Shown: positions 52,084 to 60,474, numbered from the stretch's first letter. The stretch: 64,000 nucleotides of DNA from Anaerolineae bacterium (GCA_022841825.1 JALHQT010000002.1:767276-831275); one strand, 5' to 3'. The notes: a model not told the origin generated them from the sequence alone. Program-made: numbers and translations.

Positions 52084-53183
52084 TTTTTTTTGACCGCACT
52101 CTCGTCGCCCGCATCCGACATCTCGGCTTCGTCGCCTTCGCCCCACTCGGACTGCGCCTGCTCGATCTGACTCTCCATCGTCCCCATATTCATCTGCACA
52201 TCCGCCATCGGACCGCGCTTGAGGCGGTGCGGGATGGCAAGCTCGGCGGCGAGCAGGATGTCCTGATTGCTGATCTCGGTGCGCCCATCGTAGGCTGCCT
52301 GCGCGCGCGCTGCCTTGAGGATGACGAGGTCGGCGCGGTGACCATCAATCTTCAGCGCGGCGGTCAGCGAGGCGATGGTGTAGAGGTCGCGTTTGCTGTA
52401 GCGCACCGCGTCCACCAGGGCGCGGGCGGCGGCGATGCGTCCGCTCAGTTCGTCTTCGGTCGGCTGCCAGACGTGGCGGAATGCTTCGGCATCCTGCTCA
52501 TAGTCGATGTGCCGCGCGACGATCTCCATGCGCTGACCGGGGTCGCGGATGCCTTCGACTTCGACCGACAGCGCGAAGCGGTCGAGGAGCTGCGGGCGCA
52601 GGTCGCCTTCTTCCGGGTTCATCGTGCCGATGAGGATGAAGCGCGCGGGATGGCTGAAGCTGATGCCTTCGCGTTCGACCACGTTGACGCCCATCGCCGC
52701 ACTGTCCAGCAGCAGATCGACGACGTGATCGTCGAGCAGGTTGACCTCATCGACATACAGGATGCCGCGATTGGCGGCGGCGAGGACGCCCGCGTCGAAG
52801 TGGCGTTCGCCCTTCTGGATGGCTTTTTCGATGTCGAGCGTGCCGACAACGCGGTCTTCGGTCGCGCTGACGGGCAGGTCTATGAAGCGGATGCGGCGGC
52901 GTTCGGTTTTAATCGGTTCACCGCGTTCGGTGCGCTCGCGAACCTCGGTTGACCATGTTTCGGGATGCTGTGGGTCGTCGTTATAGGGCGAATCGGCGAT
53001 CACGTCGATTTCAGGAAGCAGCGCCGCCAGCGCGCGCGCAGCCGTCGATTTACCCGTACCACGCTCGCCGCGAATCAACACGCCGCCAATACGCATATCA
53101 ATCGCATTCAGCACCAGCGCGCGCTTCATGCGTTCCTGACCCACAATTGCCGTGAATGGATAAACCGGGGGACGCTTTGCCAT
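52071..53183 (-). CDS. chlD: Chelatase AAA+ ATPase (ChlI/BchI-type small subunit)
   Basis: 370 residues in the zero frame. AAA+ module of the Mg/Co-chelatase family: AIVGQERMKRALVLNAID, Walker A GERGTGKST, insertion VRERTERGEPIKTERRR, Walker B ILYVDEVNLLD and sensor 1 ILIGTMNPEEGDLRPQLLDR. The frame ends VKKKVPQ and a TAG just after an A9 run, so it can be made alone as a small (I-type) subunit. A ribosome slipping back one base would instead enter the VWA domain and make a full D-type subunit. No cobN, bchH or porphyrin genes are nearby, so magnesium against cobalt cannot be decided; cobalt insertion for B12 is the likelier role in a non-phototroph. Confidence 0.9.
   Translation of the reverse strand: MAKRPPVYPFTAIVGQERMKRALVLNAIDMRIGGVLIRGERGTGKSTAARALAALLPEIDVIADSPYNDDPQHPETWSTEVRERTERGEPIKTERRRIRFIDLPVSATEDRVVGTLDIEKAIQKGERHFDAGVLAAANRGILYVDEVNLLDDHVVDLLLDSAAMGVNVVEREGISFSHPARFILIGTMNPEEGDLRPQLLDRFALSVEVEGIRDPGQRMEIVARHIDYEQDAEAFRHVWQPTEDELSGRIAAARALVDAVRYSKRDLYTIASLTAALKIDGHRADLVILKAARAQAAYDGRTEISNQDILLAAELAIPHRLKRGPMADVQMNMGTMESQIEQAQSEWGEGDEAEMSDAGDESAVKKKVPQ
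52083..52091 (-). promoter_or_regulatory. Putative -1 programmed frameshift site (A9)
   Basis: On the coding strand: GTC, nine A, GTCCCG. Zero frame reads GTC AAA AAA AAA GTC CCG CAG TAG; -1 frame reads through as AGT CCC GCA GTA GAC. A stop follows in the zero frame four codons later. A weak 5-base-stem hairpin CTACC/GGTAG lies 18 bases downstream (52044-52064). The A-run is exactly where the two halves of one conserved protein family change frame. Confidence 0.75.
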
Positions 53184-53532
53184 GAGTGAATGTTCCGCCT
53201 GTCACGAAGTATAGAGCGATTATAGCCGAGAGCGAGGACGATGGGGAGGCGGAATGCAGACCAGATGACAGGCATTGTCTTCGTGTACGTGTCCCTGTAT
53301 GGGTTCATGAGCATCCCCTTACGCAGCAATGAGAGTATTGCCGATAGGCATCATGAGGATGTTATAGTGCACTTGTAAAGCAACATTACGAAATGTCGGC
53401 GCTTCACCGAAACCAGTTTCGCCTCGCGGCAACGGTGACCTGCAACTACAAGGTTTAATTATTGTAACGCAACATTACGAGCAAATTTGAGTCGGAGTGT
53501 GCATACCATTTGCACACGGAGGCACTTTCTGT
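53184..53532 (+). promoter_or_regulatory. 349-base gap with paired 19-base direct repeats upstream of the kinase
   Basis: Divergent regulatory region between the chelatase gene (-) and the sensor kinase (+). It contains TTGTAAAGCAACATTACGA (53373-53391) and TTGTAACGCAACATTACGA (53462-53480), two copies with one mismatch, 89 bases apart, each with an inner GTAA-N7-TTAC palindrome. The second is about 50 bases before the kinase ATG. This looks like a paired activator or repressor site. No gene is visible in the gap. Confidence 0.6.
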
Positions 53533-56172
53533 ATGAGTTTGCTGCACAATTTCGAACGAGTTCTGGTGGAAAACTGCCAGGCTCTCATTCAGCCCAATGC
53601 GGCTGTCGTTGACTCAGTGCAGCGAAATCGTAGTCAGCGGGCGAGCGCTTTCCTGCTGACGGTCGCCGGTGGCAGCACCATCGCCACGCTTGCCTATCTG
53701 ATCGTGGCGGGGCAGATCACAGCAACGCTGTCACCGGCGCAGTGGGGGCTGCTCATCATTCCAGGGGGCACCTTCTTCGAATACTGGTTGGCGCGCCAGG
53801 GGCGTCATAATCTGGCGGGCATGATCTTTGTCCTGCTGGCAACACCTGCCATAATCGGCTCCGTTCTTTCTGCGCCGCATCTGTTTTCCCCCTTGAATGG
53901 ATTGTACTTTACGTCTTCGACGGTCCTGTTCGCCCGGTTGGTCTATGGCTGGAAGATTGGTGCGCTGGCGCTGCTCTACAACTCCGCCGCGATGGTGAGT
54001 GCCTATTGGTTTGTTGAGGGGCTTCGCCTTGACGAAATCCTCCTGGGTCCTGTTTTCTTCCAGTTGACCCTGTTTCTGGTGCTTATAGCCATATTGTTTG
54101 TCGAGCGGCGCGCTCCGGCCAACCGCTGTGAGGATGACCCCCAGCCTGTCGCAACCGACGAGTCTCTTGTGCGCAACGCACACATCACTGCGTCATCGCA
54201 GGCAGTGCAGAATGAAGCGGGTGACTCCACGTTTGCTCAGGAACGGCAGCAGCTCCTTGAGCAGATTCAATTGCAGCATGAGGCAATCTCATTGCTCCGA
54301 CAGAAGCTGGATACCCAATACCAGATCCTGGATCAGCTTCCATTGGGCGTCTTCGCAAAAGATGCGCAGGGCAAACACCTGCTAATCAATCGCGGCGGCG
54401 CACAGCGGATCGGGCGCGAGCCACGCGAGATCATTGGACTGCGCGATGATCAGCTTTCAAGCGTCGAAGTCGCGCGCATCTATCGTGCGGAAGATGACCA
54501 ACTACTCTCCGGCTTGAAGACGACGGTGAGGAGCGAGACCAACGTTCCCGCACGCGATGGCACGAGTCGACTCCTGCGCTCGCAGAAGTGGCCGCTGCGG
54601 GATGAAAGCGGACAAATCACCGGGGTCATCGGGGTCTCTGAAGACATCACCGAAGAACGCCAGCAGCAGAATGCCCTGGCGATTTCTCAGAACCAGATTG
54701 CGCTGCTGTTCGAGAACTCGCCGCTGGCGATCATCGAATGGAACCTCGATGGCGATATCACCAACTGGAATCCAGCGGCAGAGAAGATGTTTGGCGTCGA
54801 GCGCCAAGCCGCGATTGGACGACCTCTGTCCGAACTTGTGCTGACGCCGGAAGCTCGCGACCATGCCGAGCGCCTGCGCACGCTGTTCCGCCGCGAGCGT
54901 GCGCTGGTCGCGCTGGGGGGAGCATCGTCAACAGTGCTGCGCAGCCATCATAAGGGGCAGGATGGGCGTGTCATCGCGCGCGACTGGACATTCACGATCC
55001 TGACGCAGACCCAGGACGTCGTCGTCGGCTTCGGCGCTATCGTCGCAGACGTAACCGCGCAGGTTCGGGCGCAGCAGCAGCTCGAAAGCGCATTAAATCG
55101 TTTGGGCATGTTCATTGAACAGGTGCCGGTCGCCATCATCGAGTGGGATGCCCAGCGCATCATTCAGGGCTGGAATGCGGCGGCACAGACGATCTTCGGT
55201 TGGTCTCCCGAAGAGGCGCTAGGCAAAGAGGCGCTTGATCTGATGGTTCCGCAGTCGCAGCGCGAGCATATCGCGGATGTGTTTACACGCATGATTAATG
55301 GCTCGGCACCCGTTTACAGCGAGAATGAAAATGTCACGCGTGATGGGCGGACCATCCTTTGCCAGTGGATCAACATTCCGCTGATCGACGACCTGGGGCA
55401 GCGTGTCGGTCTGATTTCTGTGGCGCAGGACGTCACGGAGTCGCGGCGGAACCAGCAGCAGGCGCTGACGCTGGTGGCGACGCAGGCACGGATGGCGACG
55501 CTGAAGCAGTTCGTGCAAAGGGTGTCGCACTATTTCCGCAATCACCTCGCTCAAATCGAGATCAACCGTCATCTGATGCAGCGCATGGCAAGCAAGGCGG
55601 AGGACGTTCGATTTTCCGAGCGCCTGTCGCTGCTGCACAACGGCATCCGACGGATGGCGGAACAGTTGGATAATCTGGCGATGATCTCTTCGATAGTCGT
55701 CATCGAAGAGTCGCTGATCGACGTGTCGACGGTTGCGCAGGAAGCCTTCAACAGCCTGCGGCGTGACGCCGAGGCAAGATCATTGAACTACACCTTTATC
55801 GCAGGCAGCGACACCATTGCCGTGATGGCGGATGAACGCGCGCTGCGCGATGCCTTCAAACGCCTGCTGCAGAACGCGGTCAACTACACGCGAGAAGGCG
55901 GTTCTGTCACGATGCAGGTGCGCCGTGAAGGTTCGGATGCGGTGATCGAAATCCTCGACACAGGCATCGGCATGAGCGAAGAACAAGTCGCGCGCGCGTT
56001 CGAGCTGTTTTATCGGGCGGACGAGGCGAGTTCGTTAGAATCGGGCGGATTGGGTTTGGGCTTGAATGTCGCGCGGATGGTCGTCGAAAACCACAAGGGC
56101 AGCATTGATGTGGAAAGCCAACTGGGCAAGGGCAGCCTCTTCAGCGTAAGGCTGCCCCTGGCATCTGAGTGA
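53533..56172 (+). CDS. Multi-PAS sensor histidine kinase (orphan)
   Basis: 879 residues from the ATG at 53533. N-terminal membrane domain of about six segments (residues 38-190), a coiled stretch (about 235-265, ERQQLLEQIQLQHEAISLLR), then three PAS domains with PAC tails (about 270-380, 388-510 and 515-640; ENSPLAIIEWNLDGDITNWN and EQVPVAIIEWDAQRIIQGWN are two starts). The HisKA-like box is QRVSHYFRNHLAQIE with His near 667, an unusual box lacking the LRTP sequence. The HATPase has LLQNAVNYT, DTGIGMSEEQ and GGLGLGLNVARM. No response regulator is adjacent. The signal is unknown; several PAS domains suggest redox or small-ligand input. Confidence 0.92.
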   Translation: MSLLHNFERVLVENCQALIQPNAAVVDSVQRNRSQRASAFLLTVAGGSTIATLAYLIVAGQITATLSPAQWGLLIIPGGTFFEYWLARQGRHNLAGMIFVLLATPAIIGSVLSAPHLFSPLNGLYFTSSTVLFARLVYGWKIGALALLYNSAAMVSAYWFVEGLRLDEILLGPVFFQLTLFLVLIAILFVERRAPANRCEDDPQPVATDESLVRNAHITASSQAVQNEAGDSTFAQERQQLLEQIQLQHEAISLLRQKLDTQYQILDQLPLGVFAKDAQGKHLLINRGGAQRIGREPREIIGLRDDQLSSVEVARIYRAEDDQLLSGLKTTVRSETNVPARDGTSRLLRSQKWPLRDESGQITGVIGVSEDITEERQQQNALAISQNQIALLFENSPLAIIEWNLDGDITNWNPAAEKMFGVERQAAIGRPLSELVLTPEARDHAERLRTLFRRERALVALGGASSTVLRSHHKGQDGRVIARDWTFTILTQTQDVVVGFGAIVADVTAQVRAQQQLESALNRLGMFIEQVPVAIIEWDAQRIIQGWNAAAQTIFGWSPEEALGKEALDLMVPQSQREHIADVFTRMINGSAPVYSENENVTRDGRTILCQWINIPLIDDLGQRVGLISVAQDVTESRRNQQQALTLVATQARMATLKQFVQRVSHYFRNHLAQIEINRHLMQRMASKAEDVRFSERLSLLHNGIRRMAEQLDNLAMISSIVVIEESLIDVSTVAQEAFNSLRRDAEARSLNYTFIAGSDTIAVMADERALRDAFKRLLQNAVNYTREGGSVTMQVRREGSDAVIEILDTGIGMSEEQVARAFELFYRADEASSLESGGLGLGLNVARMVVENHKGSIDVESQLGKGSLFSVRLPLASE

Positions 56173-56178
56173 GTCGGG

Positions 56179-56619
56179 TTACGCGCGTGCCCGCGTTACC
56201 AGCAGATAGATGGCGACGATACCGGCGACGAGGTGCATGATCTCCAGCACGATGACCGTGTTCAAGCCTGCGGTCGGCATCCCGCCCATGCCTGTCAAGA
56301 GCAGCAGGGGTTGCAGGAACGACAGCACCAACGCGACGATAGCGACCGTGCGCCAGGTGCTGATCGGGCGCTGGCTGAAGCGCGGCATGAGCGTGAGGAC
56401 AAACGTGCCGATGAGGATGAAGACGATGGAGATGAGCACGACCATCAGCGGGAACGGCGGTGCCGGGAGATCCGGCGGCGCGATATTGAACGCTACGCCC
56501 AGCGCATTGGCGATGAAATAGATCACAAGGTTGGCAATCCCGGCGATGACTCCGGCGAGCAGTCCGGTCATCCAGATGCGCCCGGCGGGGGCGAGGGTTT
56601 CAGTGGTTGCAGAATTCAT
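56179..56619 (-). CDS. DUF6069-like membrane protein
   Basis: 146 residues with four transmembrane segments (about 16-38, 56-78, 91-111 and 120-140). The sequence GLLAGVIAGIANLVIYFIAN followed by a Pro-rich loop and PMPMV-like segment fits the DUF6069 family. GGAGG is 6 bases before the ATG at 56619. Last gene of the MarR-PPOX-DUF6069 set on the minus strand. Function unknown. It converges on the kinase gene with 6 bases between the stops. Confidence 0.78.
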   Translation of the reverse strand: MNSATTETLAPAGRIWMTGLLAGVIAGIANLVIYFIANALGVAFNIAPPDLPAPPFPLMVVLISIVFILIGTFVLTLMPRFSQRPISTWRTVAIVALVLSFLQPLLLLTGMGGMPTAGLNTVIVLEIMHLVAGIVAIYLLVTRARA

Positions 56620-56706
56620 AAAAGTCCTCCAAATCAGATAGAAACTTGCGGCGGTTGTGCTGTACTGCTTCGTTGGCGATGGCATTCTGAGGCGCTGACG
56701 TACTCC

Positions 56707-57126
56707 TTACTCAATGCCCTGACTGATGATGTGATCCACCGTCAGGCGAACGCCAACGCGCTCACGCGACATCAGCTCGGCGGATTTTGCGGATGGGGCG
56801 GGCGGGCGACTGGGCATCGCGCCCGCGTACCGTGCACCCATGCCGAGGTACTCTGCCCGGACGATGCTCTGGTCTTCTTCGAGCGATACGGAACCGCTCA
56901 GGCTGACATAGCGAAAGCCGTCCTCCATGCAGATCGACATGCGGGCGTCCCGTGCCAGGTTGCGATGTTTCATGGTGCCTTTTGGCACACTAAAAACGAT
57001 GTCATCCCCATCAACGGCATACCAGACAACCGTCTGATGCGGGACACCGTCGTTTGCGATGGTGGCGATGACGGCGAAGTGCGGCGCTTCGAGGAATTCC
57101 CGAATGGGGGGCGATAGCTTTGACAT
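56707..57126 (-). CDS. Pyridoxamine 5'-phosphate oxidase-like (F420/FMN-dependent) protein
   Basis: 139-residue split-barrel flavin or F420-binding protein (PPOX class, TIGR03618-like): FLEAPHFAVIATIANDGVPH, VVWYAVDGDDIVFSVPKGTM, KHRNLARDARMSICMEDG, FRYVSLSGSVSLEED. Such proteins reduce or oxidise small substrates with a deazaflavin or FMN. It lies under a TTAGTCGGCAAA site that matches the one at the MarR promoter, so it is probably in the MarR regulon. Confidence 0.87.
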   Translation of the reverse strand: MSKLSPPIREFLEAPHFAVIATIANDGVPHQTVVWYAVDGDDIVFSVPKGTMKHRNLARDARMSICMEDGFRYVSLSGSVSLEEDQSIVRAEYLGMGARYAGAMPSRPPAPSAKSAELMSRERVGVRLTVDHIISQGIE

Positions 57127-57156
57127 GGCTGAACCTTTCGTGCGAGTCTCGTTTTA

Positions 57157-57168
57157 TTAGTCGGCAAA
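57157..57168. promoter_or_regulatory. Putative MarR operator upstream of the PPOX gene
   Basis: TTAGTCGGCAAA, matching TTAGTTGGCTAA at 57660-57671 in 10 of 12 positions. It is 31 bases before the PPOX start, in the 88-base gap after the marR gene. Confidence 0.6.
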
Positions 57169-57214
57169 GTAATTCCGCGAAAATAATGCCCATCAAACAT
57201 TGGGCACGGCATCG

Positions 57215-57643
57215 TCAGTCTGTGAGGTTGCTGTAGAGCTGCACCAGCAGCCGGCGCAGCAGCGCCTGCTCCATGTCCGAAAGCCCGGCGGTCGTCTGCA
57301 TCTCCAGTTCCTGCCAGATGCTGCGCAGCTCAACCTCGACGGCTTCTCCGTGCGGCGTCAGATACACGCGGGAAACGCGCGCATCCTCGCTGTCCTGGCG
57401 GCGTTCCACCAGCCCGACGCTCTCCATGCGCTGAAGCATTTTCGTCACCGTTGGCGGCTCGACACACAAGTCATCGACCAACTGCGACTGCGTGACGCCC
57501 TGCTCCTGGCACAAGCGCATCAGGATCATTTCCTGCCCTGCGTACAGCCCGATTTCGGACAGCCGCGCCTGGACGCGATTGCGGTGCGCCTTGCAGACCT
57601 GGACGAGCAGGTAACCGAGCGCATCGTCCTGCTTGTGTTCCAT
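57215..57643 (-). CDS. MarR family transcriptional regulator
   Basis: 142 residues; MarR winged helix at about 35-110 (GLYAGQEMILMRLCQEQGVT, SQLVDDLCVEPPTVTKMLQR, VERRQDSEDARVSRVYLTPH) with dimerising ends. One Cys at the start of the winged helix and another at VDDLC could make it redox-responsive. CAGGTGG upstream of the ATG at 57643. A perfect TTAGTTGGCTAA palindrome lies 17 bases upstream of the start. First gene of the minus-strand set; it probably represses itself and the PPOX and DUF6069 genes. Confidence 0.9.
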   Translation of the reverse strand: MEHKQDDALGYLLVQVCKAHRNRVQARLSEIGLYAGQEMILMRLCQEQGVTQSQLVDDLCVEPPTVTKMLQRMESVGLVERRQDSEDARVSRVYLTPHGEAVEVELRSIWQELEMQTTAGLSDMEQALLRRLLVQLYSNLTD

Positions 57644-57659
57644 CGATCCACCTGATCAC

Positions 57660-57671
57660 TTAGTTGGCTAA
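57660..57671. promoter_or_regulatory. Putative MarR operator at its own promoter
   Basis: TTAGTTGGCTAA, a palindrome TTAG-TTGG-CTAA. Located 17 bases upstream of the marR start, within AT-rich promoter sequence. Confidence 0.65.
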
Positions 57672-57742
57672 ATAATAACGCCTTTCTGTTCGCCTGTCAA
57701 GTCGGATGCGACGTTCAGGATACATTTCAAGATTTCGGCAGC

Positions 57743-57766
57743 GGGCTTGATACGTCAAGCCCCTAC
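57743..57766. repeat. Hairpin repeat (GCTTGA stem)
   Basis: GGGCTTGATACGTCAAGCCC followed by CTAC; perfect stem GGGCTTGA/TCAAGCCC. Located upstream of truB. Confidence 0.75.
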
Positions 57767-57840
57767 GAGGAATGCTGTAGGGGTTTGGTGTGGTATGATG
57801 AATGTAATTCTGTAGTCTTAGGGAGCGTATCGATTTCGCC

Positions 57841-58725
57841 GTGTCGTATGAGTCGCCGTTTGGCTTCCTGAATATCGATAAGCCGCTGGGCATGACCAGC
57901 CACGATGTTGTCGCCCGTACCCGGCGTGTCTTTGGCGTGCGCAAGGTCGGGCACGCTGGCACGCTTGATCCGCTGGCGACGGGCGTTCTGGTGATCTGCC
58001 TGGGTGGGGCGACGCGCCTGAGCGAATATGTCATGCACGCGCAAAAGCGTTACACCGCGCGCGTCCTGTTCGGCGTCACGACGACGACCTACGATGCCGA
58101 GGGCGAGGTCACGCAAACGCGCGACGCGGCAGATCTGACTGCCGACAAGGTCTTGGCGCATCTGCCCACATTCACCGGTGAATATCTGCAAACGCCGCCG
58201 ATCTACAGCGCCATCAAGCAGGACGGGCGCAAGCTCTACGACATCGCGCGGGCGGGCGGGACGGTCGAGCTTCAACCGCGTCCGGTGCGCATCGACTCCA
58301 TCACACTATTGGATTGGAACGCGCCCATCGCTACGCTGGATGTCTCGTGCAGCTCAGGCACGTATATTCGCAGCCTGGCGTATGACCTGGGCGAAGCGTT
58401 GGGTGTGGGCGCGCACCTGGCGGGACTGATCCGCACGCAGAGTGGCAGCTTCCGCATCGAGGACGCCATGACGCCGGAAGCCGCCTTTGCCGATCCGAAC
58501 TGGCGTGACCGCCTCGTCTCGCCCGACCGCGCGCTGCACGGTTGGCGCAGAATCACGCTGGACGCGGCGCAGGTGGAAATCGTGGCGCATGGCGGAGCGG
58601 TGGCGGATGCGGCGGTGCCGGAGGGGACGTTATCGCTGGCATATAAGGATGACGGCGGACTGCTGGCGGTTGTTCGTGCCGAGTCCGGGTTAGCGGTTCC
58701 GCAGAAGGTCTTTTGGAAGGGCTAA
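57841..58725 (+). CDS. truB: tRNA pseudouridine(55) synthase TruB
   Basis: 294 residues. Makes pseudouridine 55 in the T-loop of tRNAs. Family marks: GFLNIDKPLGMTSHDVVART, catalytic Asp near 43 in GHAGTLDPLATGVLVICLG, KRYTARVLFGVTTTTYDAEG, PPIYSAIKQDGRKLYDIARA and SCSSGTYIRSLAYDLGEALG. The start is GTG at 57841, as no ATG precedes the conserved N terminus. It is followed by murE after 67 bases. Not in its usual place beside infB, rbfA or ribF. Confidence 0.95.
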   Translation: MSYESPFGFLNIDKPLGMTSHDVVARTRRVFGVRKVGHAGTLDPLATGVLVICLGGATRLSEYVMHAQKRYTARVLFGVTTTTYDAEGEVTQTRDAADLTADKVLAHLPTFTGEYLQTPPIYSAIKQDGRKLYDIARAGGTVELQPRPVRIDSITLLDWNAPIATLDVSCSSGTYIRSLAYDLGEALGVGAHLAGLIRTQSGSFRIEDAMTPEAAFADPNWRDRLVSPDRALHGWRRITLDAAQVEIVAHGGAVADAAVPEGTLSLAYKDDGGLLAVVRAESGLAVPQKVFWKG

Positions 58726-58792
58726 AATTCTTGCAGCCTGCTCCTTAAGCCGCCATACTTGGACTGTAAGTTTACTTTTCTAACCCAAGCAG

Positions 58793-60403
58793 ATGACAGA
58801 AATCCGAGTTGAGATGCCCAAAACGCTCTTCAATCTGCTCTCCGCACTTCCGCAGCCGCAAGTCGCTTCCGCAACTGGCGATCTGAACATTCCGATCACC
58901 GCTCCCGTCGTCGAGACGGATGCCGAGGTCATGCCGGGTGGCGTGTTCGTGGCACGCCCTGGTCGCATCGTTGATGGGCATGATTTCATCGATAAGGCGC
59001 TCCAGCATGGGGCGGCGGCAGTCGTCGGCGAACACGAAATCACGGGTTTGCCCGTGCCCTACGTGCGCGTGCGGGATGCGCAGTCGGCGACGGGTTATCT
59101 TGCCGCCGCTTACCATGACTTTCCCTCGCGCAAGCTGATCGTGATCGGCGTGACCGGGACGGACGGCAAGACGACGACCAGCACGCTCATCCACGCTATC
59201 CTCAAACGGGCGACCGAGGGCAAAGCCGGGTTGATCAGCACCATCAGCGCCGACCTGGGCGGTGTGGTCGCCGAGACCGGGCTGCATGTGACGACTCCGA
59301 GCGCGCCGCAGGTGCAGGCGCTGCTGGCGGAGATGGTCAGCAACGGGCTTCAGTACGCCGTGATCGAGATGACCAGTCACGGGCTGGCGCAGGGACGCCT
59401 GAACGGAGTCGATGTCGATATCGCAGTCCTGACGAACCTGACACATGAGCATCTCGATTTTCACGGCTCATTCGAGAACTATCGCGCGGCGAAGGGGCTG
59501 CTGTGGGGGATGCTGGGCGCGTCGTACCGCAAACAGTTCGGGCGCTATGCCGTGCCCAAGATCAGCGTGATCAACGCCGACGACCCCAACGCCGATTACT
59601 TCGCCATGTTCCACGCCGACCGGCAAATCCTGTACGGATTGGGTGAGCAGGCGCATTTCCGGGCAGTCGAAATCGAGTACAAGCCGCTGGGGACGTATTT
59701 TCACATCGAGTATCCCGATGATCAGACCTTCGGGACGACCATCTCCGGCGAGCAGTTCATGACACCGCTGCTGGGTGAATTCAACCTCTACAATGCGCTG
59801 GCGGCGGTTGAGGTGTGCATCGGGCTGCCGCTGCAAATGAATGACATCATCGCCGGGCTGCAGGATGTCGAAAACATCTCCGGGCGCTTGGAGCGCATCA
59901 TGGTCAGGCAGCCGTACATTGCACTGGTCGATTTTGCGCATACGCCTAACGCGCTCCGGAATGCGCTGACGACCTGCAAGAAGATGACCGAACAGGATGG
60001 ACGGCTGATCGCGGTATTCGGCAGCGCCGGGCTGCGCGACCGCGAAAAGCGCGTGCTGATGGCGGAGATCGGCACGGAGATCGCGGATGTGGTTATCCTG
60101 ACGGCGGAAGACCCGCGCACCGAATCGCTGGATGAGATTCTGGCGACGATGGCGGCGGCGTGTGTGGAAAAGGGTGGTATCGAAGGCGAGACGTTCTTTC
60201 GGGTTCCCGACCGGGGGGAAGCGCTCTACCGCGCCTGCCAGATGGCAGCACCCGCCGATGTCGTCATCGCCTGCGGCAAGGGGCACGAGCAGAGTATGTG
60301 TTTTGGGACGACGGAGTACCCCTGGGACGACCGGGAGGCGCTGCGCGCAGCTATCCAGGGCGCGCCGCTCAAGACGCTGCCGACGGCGTCTTCAGGAAAG
60401 TGA
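58793..60403 (+). CDS. murE: UDP-N-acetylmuramyl-tripeptide synthetase (MurE)
   Basis: 536 residues. Adds the third amino acid to UDP-MurNAc-L-Ala-D-Glu in peptidoglycan synthesis. Mur ligase N-terminal domain (PGGVFVARPGRIVDGHDFID), central ATP domain with IGVTGTDGKTTTSTLIHAIL (P-loop near 122-130), the NLTHEHLDFHGSFENY segment with the carbamylated-Lys region (AAKGLL), and C-terminal domain VDFAHTPNALRNALTTCKKM, CGKGHEQSM. The amino-acid specificity motif is EDPRTE rather than the DNPR of diaminopimelate enzymes, so the third residue may be other than meso-DAP. Not clustered with other mur genes. Confidence 0.93.
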   Translation: MTEIRVEMPKTLFNLLSALPQPQVASATGDLNIPITAPVVETDAEVMPGGVFVARPGRIVDGHDFIDKALQHGAAAVVGEHEITGLPVPYVRVRDAQSATGYLAAAYHDFPSRKLIVIGVTGTDGKTTTSTLIHAILKRATEGKAGLISTISADLGGVVAETGLHVTTPSAPQVQALLAEMVSNGLQYAVIEMTSHGLAQGRLNGVDVDIAVLTNLTHEHLDFHGSFENYRAAKGLLWGMLGASYRKQFGRYAVPKISVINADDPNADYFAMFHADRQILYGLGEQAHFRAVEIEYKPLGTYFHIEYPDDQTFGTTISGEQFMTPLLGEFNLYNALAAVEVCIGLPLQMNDIIAGLQDVENISGRLERIMVRQPYIALVDFAHTPNALRNALTTCKKMTEQDGRLIAVFGSAGLRDREKRVLMAEIGTEIADVVILTAEDPRTESLDEILATMAAACVEKGGIEGETFFRVPDRGEALYRACQMAAPADVVIACGKGHEQSMCFGTTEYPWDDREALRAAIQGAPLKTLPTASSGK

Positions 60404-60458
60404 ACCGCCGCGACGCCAGGAGCGCAAAAGACCCGATCCTGGCGTGGTCGTGGCGGGT
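60403..60458. repeat. Inverted repeat (AACCGCC type), second copy
   Basis: Begins AACCGCCGCGACGCCAGGAG at the last base of the murE stop; right arm ATCCTGGCGTGGTCGTGGCGG. It shares GAAAGTGAACCGCC-type flank with the 47629 copy (AAAGTGAACCGCC). It probably doubles as a terminator between murE and the convergent J-protein gene. Confidence 0.65.
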
Positions 60459-60474
60459 CTGTGGCTTGCAGTGA

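Noticed and set aside
52084-52146. Independent start for the VWA protein inside the AAA gene
   Set aside because: The first 21 codons in that frame are Arg-rich noise (RRRRSRDVGCGRRECG) and overlap the well-supported end of the AAA half; frameshifting explains the arrangement better.
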